From Chrysochromulina parva (lineage: Eukaryota > Haptophyta > Prymnesiales > Chrysochromulinaceae): a DNA stretch of 32,648 nucleotides. The notes under the pieces are model-generated. The model had not been told where the DNA came from. It did no database searches and saw only the letters and a list, made by a program, of their open reading frames with translations. Made by a program: the position numbers and the translations under genes. Below are positions 1 to 9,200 of this stretch, in pieces (within the stretch, counting starts at the first letter, position 1; each line of letters begins with the position of its first letter). The DNA lies in assembly GCA_002887195.1 (NCBI GenBank), contig PJAB01000239.1, positions 1 through 32,648 on the forward strand. Reading direction: 5' to 3'.

Positions 1-463
1 CCCCCCTCGGGGAACGCAAAGATGCACTCGACACGGTCGCGTTACGACGGTGTCGAGCACAGGTAGCTTCCGTCGCCGCCGCCGCCGCTGCGGCCTCCTA
101 GGGATCTCGACGACGTGGGCGTCAAGCCGCCGGCCGAGGCACCGCACTCGGTGCTGGTCGCGCGGCGCGGCACGCTGCGTCGGCGTCATCATCTTCACAC
201 TTGCACAGCACGCGTACACTCACGCCAATCGATCCCACCAAATCGCCGTTCTCTGGTTGCTCCATGACGATGCGCGTGCCCACGTTGCGGATGCCGGTCA
301 CGACGAAAGTATTGTACTTGCTCGTCTCGTCGTCGTCATCGGAGTCCATAAAATCAGATTCGCCCTCGAGGTAGAGATGGGCGCCGCGCTTGTTCAGCCC
401 GTCGACATCGCCCACCACCTTCGCGCCCCTGGACGCTTGGCGGGCCTGCCTCGGGGGCCACAT
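1..463 (-). CDS. Unidentified protein, truncated at the left edge
   Basis: The minus-strand frame is open from about 718 down to a stop at 122-124, and its 3' half has gene-like codon use with mostly G/C third bases. It encodes an acidic patch (DSDDDDETSKYN) followed by NTFVVTGIRNVGTRIV and EQPENGDLVGSIG. A consensus GTGAGT donor follows that stretch directly at 223. If it is used, with an acceptor near 27, the frame continues into VECIFAFPEG-like coding sequence at the window edge and the stop at 122 becomes intronic. The start is unresolved; the ATG at 463 is one choice, but the codons just after it look poorer, so an upstream exon is possible. I do not recognise a family. The gene runs away from the neighbour at 788 on the other strand. 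Confidence 0.4.
27..223 (-). other. Possible intron in the left-edge gene
   Basis: GTGAGT donor at 223 in phase 0, immediately after a well-behaved coding stretch; the codons after it shift to A/T third bases and reach a stop. The acceptor choice, a TCGAG at 27-31 followed by an open frame to the window edge, is an inference; other AGs exist. Confidence 0.3.
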
Positions 464-787
464 CGCCCGTTTCACCGTCCGCGAGGTCGGTTGGGGCTGC
501 GAGGGGTACTGCGGCCACGGCAGGTGCTGCGGTGGCTGCGTGTGTCCTCTTCCGGGTTGCTCGCATGCTGCACAGGGGCCGCGACGGTGCGAGGCCGCCG
601 CAAGAAGAAAAATAGCGCACGAAAAAGAGCAATTGTGCAGATTCGCACGTTTCTCCGGGACCCCCCTCCCCCCCTCCCCCCCGGTGACAATGTCGCGGAG
701 ACACACTGTAACGTTCACACACCGCGACGTAGCGGCGTCGACAATGGCACATCCAAGCGCAGTCTCGCTGGAACAGCCCTCGAGCCC

Positions 788-2383
788 ATGGAGGCGGCGG
801 TCAACTCAGCACGACGACGATTGCTCGGGCTCGAGGACCGTATTCCGTGGAACGCCGTGAAAAAATCGTGGGCGGCGACGCAGCAAAAGTGGAAGAACAT
901 TGTGACCTCGGCGCTGGACTTCAACGCGCTTGCACAGGAGCTGCTCGTGCTCGAGTCGATGCTCACCTCGAATTCGATGGCTCCCGATTGGCAGTCACAT
1001 AAGGCTGCCTGGATCATGCGCGTCAAGCAGTGTGCCGGGCCCGCCGTGCTCGAGCAGCTGGTTGGCGTGCTCGAGAACACCATCCAGTGGCACCGCATCC
1101 TGGTCGCTCCCGACGGCCGGCCGCTCTCAGCGGAGGAGCTCGCCTCAGGCCAGTTCGGCGTCGGCGGCTTTCCTCCGACGCCGCTACCGCCACCGCTGAG
1201 CCTCACGCTGACGGCGCGCGCCAATGGCGGCGCCGGCTCGAGTGGTGCAGCCAGCCCATCGACGGTGCCAGACCCGCCCGATGGCGTGCCGCGTGCCGCG
1301 GCTCGCATGCAGATGCTGCTGCTGGCGATGGGGGCGAAGGACTACGACCCGAAGGTGGTGGTGCAGCTGCTCGACGTGATGTATGTGTGGACGGCCTCGG
1401 TGCTCAACGACGCGTCACTGTATGCGAGGATGCGCGTGCTCGGGAGCGATTCAGCGACGCGCCAACATACGCTCCAGCTCGCGATGGCGGCAGAGCCACC
1501 GATTGAGGAGGTGGACGTGGTGCTCGCGGTGCGCGGGCGCGCCGAGCACCTGTGGACGTCAGCCGCCGCGCGCGATGTGATCGCGCAGCAGGCGGCGGAT
1601 ATCAATACGGAGCCGATGCCCATTTTGCCTCGCCAACCCGTCGTGACGTTGCCCACGGACCTGTCGCAATGCCTGCCGTGCGCGCACGCAGCGGAACCCC
1701 GACCCTGACCCCCATGCCCGAACCCGTACCTACCCTGTCCCTCGAGCCTTGCCAAGCTATGCCCGCCGCGCTGCTCTGTTGGCCGCCTCTTCACATTCAC
1801 ACTGTGGCCGCCTCGCTCGTGCGCGCTCGACCACTCTCATGCGCATTCACACTCTTCACATTCACACTCTCATTCGTCGCCGTGTGCTGCAACCTGCGTT
1901 CACATTCACAGGGGCGCTCGCGCTCTGCTACGGCGTGGACTCGATGTCGAAGAGGAGGATGAAGAAGAGGCGCCGTGCTGGGCGTTAGACGCCCACGGCC
2001 TGTACAGCGCGGCCGCCTCGGGTACGCTCCCAACCGTGCCGTCCGCGCCCGCGGCGGCTCCATGGGGTCATGCTGCACCCCCCGCGCCGGCAGCGCCATG
2101 GGGCGCGGTAGGAGCGGCTCCCGTGCCGTGCATTCACACTCACACTCACACGGTGCCGCCGGGAGGCGCCGTACCGGGCGCGGTGGGAGCGGCTCCCGTG
2201 CCGCCGGGAGGCGCCGTCCCAGGCGGGCTGCTGCCGCCTCAAGGAGCCCAGCACGGCGCCGCTGGCTACCCGGTGGTGCCCAAGTTGCCCGCGCCACAGC
2301 AGCAGCCGAGGCCGGGAGGTGGCGTCGGCGGCGTCGCCGTTCCCTCTCGCCCCGGCGATGCAAAGAGGCAGCGTGCGCGATGA
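788..2383 (+). CDS. WSD/D-TOX-like domain protein (probable chromatin-associated)
   Basis: Joined as 788-1677 and 1912-2383 this gives about 453 residues. The first 110 residues hold a Trp-punctuated helical pattern: LEDRIPW, then KSW...QKW, then LAQELLVLESML, then W..H..AW, then LEQLVGVLENTIQW. This resembles the WSD/WHIM3 (D-TOX) region of DDT-type subunits of ISWI remodellers, where such helices contact linker DNA and the remodeller. No DDT or PHD domain is visible, so the protein is short for that family. After the inferred intron come an acidic run and a Pro/Ala/Gly-rich tail ending in a basic KRQR. I chose ATG 788 because the frame upstream of it is antisense to the minus-strand gene and looks non-coding; an unseen 5' exon is possible. 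The family call is by eye only. Confidence 0.5.
1678..1911 (+). other. Inferred intron (234 nt) with TTCACA repeats
   Basis: The frame meets a TGA at 1706-1708 but reopens downstream in the same frame with an acidic and then Pro-rich coding stretch. A GTGCGC donor at 1678 and a TTCACATTCACAG acceptor at 1911 join the two parts in frame and remove the stop. The interior is rich in TTCACATTCACAC-type repeats. The boundaries are inferred. Confidence 0.4.
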
Positions 2384-2674
2384 GCTGGCGCACGCAGTGA
2401 TGCTCACGCGCCCCCTCTTCCGGGTACCCTCTTCCGAAGAGCGTGTGATGTGGATGTGAACCGGCACCCTGAGCGGCGAGGCGGATTTTGAAGTGAACGA
2501 GCAGGTCGAAGACTGTTCATGGTATGTTGTGAATGAGCTCCGTCCTCCGAGATCTCCTAACTCGACCAAAAAATTCCGCGGATCTCGTCGAACGCACGGG
2601 ACACGGGACTCACGCGCCCTGATCGAGCCAAGCCACTAGAGAGTCGGGCGAGGCTTCAGGACGCTGTGAGCATC

Positions 2675-5600
2675 ATGCCGAAGCTCAGCTCCCTTGTCGG
2701 CTCGCTCCCAGCACCGCCTGAGCCCGGATCCTTGCCTGCGCCGTCGATGGCATTGGGCGGTGGCCGTGGTGGGCCAATGGCGCCACCGCCGGCACCTCCT
2801 GTAGTGCCCTTGGCACCAGATGAGCTCCACGGCCTCGCGTCGGCGCTCGCCGCCGGGCTAATTGCGGCCGATACCGCGGAGGCCGAGGCCGAAGCCACCG
2901 GAGCGGAGGCAAAGGCGGCAGAGACACCGGAGTCGCCGCACGCCACGGCCGAGCCACCGCCAACCTTTGAGATAGGCACCACCGCCGAGATCGTGAACAT
3001 GCTCTCACATGCCTTTCCTGGCTTTCAGCTGCCACCGCTCCTGGCGAACGTTAGGTTGCGCCCGGCGAGTGCTCACGCCGTGCGCCTGACGCTAAGCTTC
3101 AGCCCAGATCTGGTCGCGCTCGGGATGACGACGCCCTACGATGGGATGATGGAGGTGGACGATGATGCATCTCGTGAGGACGCTCTGATCGAGGCCCTGA
3201 TGCACGCTAAGGTGGCGGGGGTATCGGCGTCCTCGTCGCAGGCGCCAACCCCAGTGGCATCACCCGCGGCGGCACAAGCGCAGGCGGTCTCCACCCCTCC
3301 GGCGCCCCAAGCGCCCCAAGCGCCCCAAGCGCCGTCCCAAGCGCCCCAAGCGCCGTCCCAAGCGCCCCAAGCGCCGTCCCAAGCGCCTAAGGCGCCGTCT
3401 GCTGCCCGAGCGCCGCCGCCAGCTGCCCGGGCCCGAGCGCCGCCGTCGCCCAGCTCGCTCGATGTTCGACTGAACATCGTGCCAACGAGTGCGTTCAGCC
3501 TGTACACTGCCCTCTCCTTCGGCACCCGCATGCAAGCGCCGTCCCAAGCGCCGCCCGCCGCCACCGGAGCATCTGAGGACGTCCGCATGCAAGCGCCGTC
3601 CCAAGCGCCGCCCGCCGCCACCGGAGCATCGGAGGACTTGTACGACCTGTTGCGGACTTTGCGGGCGCAGTTACTGGCGGGGGACTACCTCGCGTCGCAC
3701 CCTGCGGATCCTTCACTGCTGCCCGACGCACCGCCCGTGACGACGCGTCTCGTGATCCAGCCTCGCTCAGCGGGCACGGTGTGCGTGCGGTTACACTTCC
3801 TCTCTCCAGAACAACTCGCCGACGAGGACGAGGACGAGGACGCGGGCGCGGCGGCGGCGGCGGCGGCGGCGGTGGGTGGGGCGGCGGTGGACGATGAAGA
3901 GGAGGGCCTCGAGGTGCTCGAGGTGGGCGCTGCACCGGGCGGCGGTGACTTGACTGCGCTGCTCTCGATGCTCTTCAAGCAGATGCAAGGGAGTGAGATG
4001 GATCTGGACGGGCTGACGGCGAGCCTCGAGCGCGCCGGCCTCGCCGTTGAACGCGTCTCAGCCAGCTCAGCTGCGGGCGCCGCATCGGGCAGCGTGCCAG
4101 ACGATTGGGAGGCCACTGAGGCGGCCGAGGCGGCCGAGGCGGCCGTGGCGGCCGCGGCGGCCGCGGCGGCCGAGGCTGCGGCTGCGGCTGAAGCAGCGGC
4201 AGCGGCGGCGGCACGGCCACCCAAGCGCCACGTGTACTCGAAGGCTGAGCTGCTGCAGCTGCAGCATTCCACAGGGTGCTCCGCGTGCCCACCGGAGCTC
4301 TTGGAGTTGTACGGTGACGTCATCGTCGAGGACGGACACACTGCCGAGAAGGGGGCCAGAGACAAGATCTCAAAAGATGCTCAAAGAGAAGCACGCGCTG
4401 CCGCGCGCAATGGCACGGACGGCGGCGCGCAAGAGGCCGCTGGGATGGTACCCGCGCCAGCGGCAGCGCAGTCGCCCGCACCGACGAAGCCGTTGACGAA
4501 ACCCTCGAATGAGAGGCTGCCCTCAGTGCAGCCGTCGCCCGCCGCCGCCGCCGCCGCTGCTCGCACTGCCCCACAGGCCGCCGGCGCACCGGCGGCCGCC
4601 CAAAGGGTTCCCGCGCCCGCTCCCGCGCCCGCTCCCGCTCCAGCCGCGGGCTTTGTGTGGAACCCCGCGTACCTGTCGGCGCGTTCCGTAACGGCCGCTC
4701 CGCCCGTCGCGCCACCGCCCGCGCAGGGGCCGCCGCCGCCGCCGTACGCGCTGCCGGTAGCCACTGCTTCGTCTGCTTCGTCAGCTTCGTCAGCTTCGTC
4801 TGCTTCGTCACAGCACCTCATGAGCATGCTCGGAGTCACGACGGCTGCCGCGGGCGCTGCTGCCTCGGCGGCGGCCCTGCCGCCGACGATGAGTGCCGCC
4901 GCCTCAGCCGCCTCAGCCGCCTCAGCCGCCTTAGCCGCCTCAGCCGCGTCGCAGCACCTCCTGGGGGTTCTGGGCATCCATTCACAGGGCGCGAGTTCAC
5001 ATGGCATCAGCTCAGAGTTCGCATCCGTTCACACGCCACTAGGGATCAGTTCACACGCCCGAGGCGCGCCTCAGGGCGAGATCTTACATCATGCGCCCCC
5101 CCCAAAGGCACGCCCAGCCGCCGCCCAACCACGCCTGGGTCTCGAGCGTCGGATGGCCCCGGATGGGCAGCACTACACGCGCTCCGAGTTCGAGCTCTAC
5201 TTCGGAGGGCTCGATGAGTGGCAGGCGGCCGCGACACCAGCGGGCGGCGTGGTAGCGGCGCTGCCGGCGCCGCCGCAGCCTGTCGATGTCGCGCTGCTGC
5301 CCCCGACGGCCGCGCCAGCAGCACCGACCCCCGAGGCGACCGTTGGCGGCAGCAACGCGGCGTCTCGTCATCTGCTCGGGCTGCTCGGGGTGGGTGGCCT
5401 CTCTGCAGCAGGCGCGGCTGCAGCACCGGCCATGCCCCCCATGTCGGTGCCCGGGATGCCAGCACAGCCAGTGAGGACTGTCAGGGAGATGATGGCGGCG
5501 CGTGCACAAGCGCCCCCCCCGATGCCGAAGCTGACGGTGCCGCCGGCTCCCTGCATGCAAGTGCCCACCACGGCGCCGAACCTGATGTTGGCGCCGTCGC

Positions 5601-5893
5601 CTCCCCTGGCCTCCCTCGGCTCTCCCTGGGCGTCAGCCACCCCATCGGTGGCACAGCCACCGGCGCTCAGCTCGGCGGAGATGTTCTCGCGAAGATGGGG
5701 CCTCGGCACGCCGGCCGCCGCACAGCGGCCGGTACCCGAGCCAGTGCAGCCGGTCCCGGCCCGCCGTGCCGTTCCGAGCGCGCAGCCCTCCTGGAGTAGC
5801 GTGCAGCCAGAGTGGGCGAGCGCAGGCGCAAGCGAGGGTGATTTCCTTGCCCAGCTGGCCCAGCAGACGGCTAAATGGCACCTCGACCGTTGA
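2675..5893 (+). CDS. Low-complexity protein with an eIF4E-binding motif (4E-T-like candidate)
   Basis: About 1072 residues, intronless as read, starting at the first ATG; the frame extends nine bases upstream only through a GTG. Most of it is Ala/Pro/Ser/Gln-rich, with short ordered islands. Residues 521-527 read YSKAELL within RHVYSKAELLQL, a match to the eIF4E-binding consensus Y-x4-L-hydrophobic and close to the form used by 4E-T proteins. A nine-residue motif occurs three times: QHLMSMLGV (713-721), QHLLGVLGI (760-768) and RHLLGLLGV (898-906). Around 834 is a DGQHYTRSEFELYFGG...W segment of a kind I associate with algal low-complexity proteins. The C-terminus is more ordered (GDFLAQLAQQTAKWHL). 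An mRNP scaffold or translational regulator in the cytoplasm is my inference; short motifs in disordered sequence also arise by chance. Confidence 0.5.
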   Translation: MPKLSSLVGSLPAPPEPGSLPAPSMALGGGRGGPMAPPPAPPVVPLAPDELHGLASALAAGLIAADTAEAEAEATGAEAKAAETPESPHATAEPPPTFEIGTTAEIVNMLSHAFPGFQLPPLLANVRLRPASAHAVRLTLSFSPDLVALGMTTPYDGMMEVDDDASREDALIEALMHAKVAGVSASSSQAPTPVASPAAAQAQAVSTPPAPQAPQAPQAPSQAPQAPSQAPQAPSQAPKAPSAARAPPPAARARAPPSPSSLDVRLNIVPTSAFSLYTALSFGTRMQAPSQAPPAATGASEDVRMQAPSQAPPAATGASEDLYDLLRTLRAQLLAGDYLASHPADPSLLPDAPPVTTRLVIQPRSAGTVCVRLHFLSPEQLADEDEDEDAGAAAAAAAAVGGAAVDDEEEGLEVLEVGAAPGGGDLTALLSMLFKQMQGSEMDLDGLTASLERAGLAVERVSASSAAGAASGSVPDDWEATEAAEAAEAAVAAAAAAAAEAAAAAEAAAAAAARPPKRHVYSKAELLQLQHSTGCSACPPELLELYGDVIVEDGHTAEKGARDKISKDAQREARAAARNGTDGGAQEAAGMVPAPAAAQSPAPTKPLTKPSNERLPSVQPSPAAAAAAARTAPQAAGAPAAAQRVPAPAPAPAPAPAAGFVWNPAYLSARSVTAAPPVAPPPAQGPPPPPYALPVATASSASSASSASSASSQHLMSMLGVTTAAAGAAASAAALPPTMSAAASAASAASAALAASAASQHLLGVLGIHSQGASSHGISSEFASVHTPLGISSHARGAPQGEILHHAPPPKARPAAAQPRLGLERRMAPDGQHYTRSEFELYFGGLDEWQAAATPAGGVVAALPAPPQPVDVALLPPTAAPAAPTPEATVGGSNAASRHLLGLLGVGGLSAAGAAAAPAMPPMSVPGMPAQPVRTVREMMAARAQAPPPMPKLTVPPAPCMQVPTTAPNLMLAPSPPLASLGSPWASATPSVAQPPALSSAEMFSRRWGLGTPAAAQRPVPEPVQPVPARRAVPSAQPSWSSVQPEWASAGASEGDFLAQLAQQTAKWHLDR
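3301..3395 (+). repeat. In-frame tandem repeat coding (QAPQAPS)n
   Basis: Units of about 9 and 21 bp built from GCGCCCCAA and GCGCCGTCCCAA follow one another and keep the frame, giving a Gln-Ala-Pro linker in the low-complexity protein. Confidence 0.85.
3527..3637 (+). repeat. 57-bp tandem duplication inside a coding region
   Basis: The 57-bp unit at 3527-3583 is repeated at 3584-3637 with very few differences. It encodes two copies of the 19-residue block RMQAPSQAPPAATGASED plus one residue. The near identity points to a recent in-frame duplication. Confidence 0.9.
5552..5575 (+). repeat. 24-bp dispersed motif, copy 1
   Basis: Same motif with one C for T. Similarity to the 8194 copy extends on both sides to about 33 bp (GGCTCC before, CC after). 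Here it is read as protein (APCMQVPTTAP) in frame. Confidence 0.85.
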
Positions 5894-5954
5894 GGTGTCG
5901 ACTGATGCCTTCTTGCCCGTTTGCACGCCAGGACGGAGCGTTGAGGTGTCGACT
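5888..5954 (+). repeat. 16-bp direct repeat spanning a stop codon
   Basis: CGTTGAGGTGTCGACT occurs at 5888-5903 and again at 5939-5954, a 51-bp spacing. The first copy contains the TGA stop of the preceding gene; the second lies in its 3' flank. Confidence 0.85.
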
Positions 5955-6234
5955 TGCCGTTCCAGTGGCCAATGACCGGCGGTGTGGGAGGGAGCTTTGA
6001 CTGAAGCTTTGACATCATGACACGCCACGCCACTTGGGAGCGGCACGAGATGGCGTAACGCATACGAGTACGTGCGAACCTGACGCACATGCGAGTGTGT
6101 GCATGCCACTGATGCGCCGAGATGGGGCAGGACAAAAGTTGGAGCTTGGACGCACCACAGGGATCCAGGTGGTGTCACTTGATGTGTGTGCGAAAATAGT
6201 AAAAACGGCACACAGTCGTTGCAGGCGGGTCGGC
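5894..6234 (+). other. Intergenic region between two plus-strand genes
   Basis: 341 bp covering the 3' flank of the 4E-T-like gene and the presumed promoter and 5' leader of the AMPK beta gene. It holds the second copy of the 16-bp repeat, a doubled AGCTTTGAC near 5994-6012 that runs into TGACATCATGA, a bZIP-like site by appearance only, and T/G-rich sequence. I see no gene in it. Confidence 0.5.
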
Positions 6235-9200
6235 ATGGACGTCGACCGGATGAAAAGACTCCGAAGTATTGACGGCGCCAGCAGCAGACCGCTGGGAGAA
6301 TCCTTCGAAAAGATGCGCACTTTTCACAATCTTCCGAGTCAACAAAGGAATCAATTCATCGATGGATTGATGCGACAACGTTCCTTGTCCCCCAGCCACT
6401 CGGGGCGTGTGCGCAAGACGCTGAGTCGCAGCTCGTCAGAGTGCGAGATCCATGCGCGTGTGCGCCGAAAGCCGTGCTCGGCCTCCGTCTCTCCACTCTT
6501 CCGGGGGCGTGACGAGCAGGATTGCTCGCACCAGCTTGCCGGGCGAGGGGCCCTTCCTCATCAGCTGCTCTCGTGCATGAGCCATCTCGAGCTCTCGCGC
6601 ATGGACGAGGACAGCGACTACTCCGAGCTGTGCCAACCCGACCAGCTCTCCCGCTCGCTTGGGACGAATGGTGGTGCGTCTCTTTTACCGAAGAAAATCT
6701 CCTCCGCTGGGGAGTTCTGGGACTTGATTGAGCGTATCCGCGTGCCGACGACGAGCGCGGTGCTCGAAGAGCGGGCTTTCGCGCGCTCGCTGCCATCGAC
6801 CGCGCGCGCGTGCGCCACAGATCCCAAGTTTCTCAAGGAGTTTTCGTCACGCCAGATTGATCGGATGGGAAGCGGTGGCGGCGCTGTGATCCATGGCCAT
6901 CCAATCTTCCAGGCCGCCGCCTTCGCGCCCGCCGTCTCCGCGCCTGCCGCCGCCGCCGCCGCCGCCGTCGCGCCATCGGCGCCGCTGCCGCATCTGGCGC
7001 ACTTGCCTCACTTGCTCGAGCGATTCGGCGGCTGGTGGGCTTCGACACCCTCGGCCGGCGCGAGCACGAGCTCGGCGGCGCCTGCTGGCAGCCAAGGCGA
7101 GATGGCGGCGGAGGCGGCCGTGCCCACGCCGGTGGTCGTCGTCGATGCGATGGAGACCACCACTATGGCCTCCAGCGCGGCGAGCCCTCTGATGTCATTA
7201 GTCTCACCGGGCGGCCTGCCGTCGCCCCTCGCCTCGCACTCACCAGGCCGTCCCCCGTCGCCCAGCGGCATGGGTGAGGCAACGCCTGCATGCAAGTGCT
7301 CACCACGGCGTCCCACGTCGCCCAGCGGCATGGCAGAAGATCAAAAGAAGTTGATGTTCTTCGGCGCTAGCATGACTCGGGAGCGCATGCTGGCGAACAT
7401 GACCAAATTAGGCGAGCAGTTGACGGAGAGATACCCGCAGCTGACGGCGGCGGCCGCTTCGGCCGCGGGCACGGCGGCGGGGACGACGGCGGCGACGCGA
7501 GTTCACCTGGACCGAGAGATCACCTGGACGAGAGATCACCTGGCATTTGCACCGGCCGCCCCTGCCGCCGCCGGTTCGGCTGCTCTCGTCGCCCCAGGCC
7601 TCGCAGAGCCGTGCATCATCGACAGATCTCCGATCTCCGCTCGATCTCCGATCTCCGCTCGGAGCCGTGCGCCCTCGACCGATCTCGTCATCGATAGATC
7701 TCGTGGGCCCTCGACCGATGCCCACCTTCTCTCCCCCGCCACTGATCCGTCCGGATCGGAACATGGCGCCACCGACCCGTTCGGTGCGGCACCAGCCACC
7801 ATGCTGGTCGTCGATGCGCCGATGGCCGCGACGGTATCGGAGCCTGCGCCCGCGACGGCGTCCGCGACGGCGTCCGCGACGGCGCCCGTGACGGCGCCCG
7901 CGACGGCGCCCGTGACAAAGCCCGTGACGAAGCCCGTGACGGCGCCGAAGGCCTCCCCTTCGCTCGTGCCCACTGCTTTCGTGTGGACGGAGCCATGCAC
8001 CGCCGCATTCCTGTGCGGCACATTCAATCGATGGTCCGAGCGCATACCGATGCGCCGCCGGACGGGGACGCGGCAGGAGTGGTGGACAGTGCTCAACCTA
8101 CCGCCAGGGGAGCATGCCTATAAGTTCGTGGTTGAGTTTGCGGATGGCGAGGTCGGCTGCTCCGCGGCACCCGCCCGTGGCGACGGGGCTCCTTGCATGC
8201 AAGTGCTCACCACGGCGCCCTCTCCCTCTCCCCACAGGTCGGCTGGCGGCACGCGCCCGACCAGCCAATCGCCCTCGATGCGTCCGGCCAGACCAACAAC
8301 TGGGTCGCCGTCGTCGATCAGGAAGACTATGAGCGCGAGGAGGACCAGGGCGCGAACGAGAGAGGCGCGGCAGGCGAGGAGGAGGAGGAGGAGGAGGGCG
8401 GCTACTCGCAGATCGTCGAGTCCGAGTTCGTCGAGATGCTCTTCGCGACTGAACCGCCCGCCGCCCCGCCGCAGCTTCTCGATGCCATGCCGAGCCCGCC
8501 GCTGCTGCATCTCGCGCCGCCGCCGCCGCCACCGCTCGCCCCGCCGACCCCGCCGCTCGCGCCGCCGGCACCGGCATGCGCGGCACCGGTCCCGGCACCG
8601 GCAGCCGGGCCCTCGCAAGCAGATTGGGGCGCGCAGGTCGCTCACTGGGGCTCTCAAATGGGCGCCGTCGTGGGCTCATCAACAGCGGCCGCCTTCGCCT
8701 CCCTTGTGCCGCACGCCGTGCAGGATCGCATCGCACGTCCACCGCCGATCGCACCGCCCGCGCCGCCGTCGCCCGTAGTCGACCCTGCGGCCAGGGCGTT
8801 GGGGGCGGCCGAGCTCGCGGCGGCGAGGGCGGCGGCGGACGCGGCGGACGCGGCGGAGGCGGCGGCACTCCCCTTTTTGCCGTCGCACGCCGTACTCGAG
8901 CACCTCTGCTGGCTGATCGCCGAGCCACTCCCCTCGCCCGTGCACGCGCGTCGTCCCGAGCGCTGGGTCGCGCAGCCGGCTGAGAGCCAAGCCGACGGCG
9001 AGGGGGAGGCACGCGTCATGGGCTCCGTGGCGCAGACTGAGGATGATGTGACTCGAATGGAAGGTTCCGACGGCGTCCTCCTGTTTGACGAACAAGGCAA
9101 CGACGACGGCGGATTCGGATGGTGGAGGCGCGAGGCACCTCCACCCGAGCGCGCGCCGCCACTGCCCCTGGCCTGTGTGCTCCGGACCACGATGCGGTGC

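Noticed and set aside
50..787. N-terminal 240 residues of the long plus-strand frame preceding the WSD-like region
   Set aside because: Antisense to the better minus-strand coding sequence, Arg/Leu-rich and without domain; I start the gene at ATG 788.
3136..3621. Minus-strand frame with LGAWDGAWGAW repeats
   Set aside because: It is the antisense of the (QAPQAPS)n coding repeat in the plus-strand gene.
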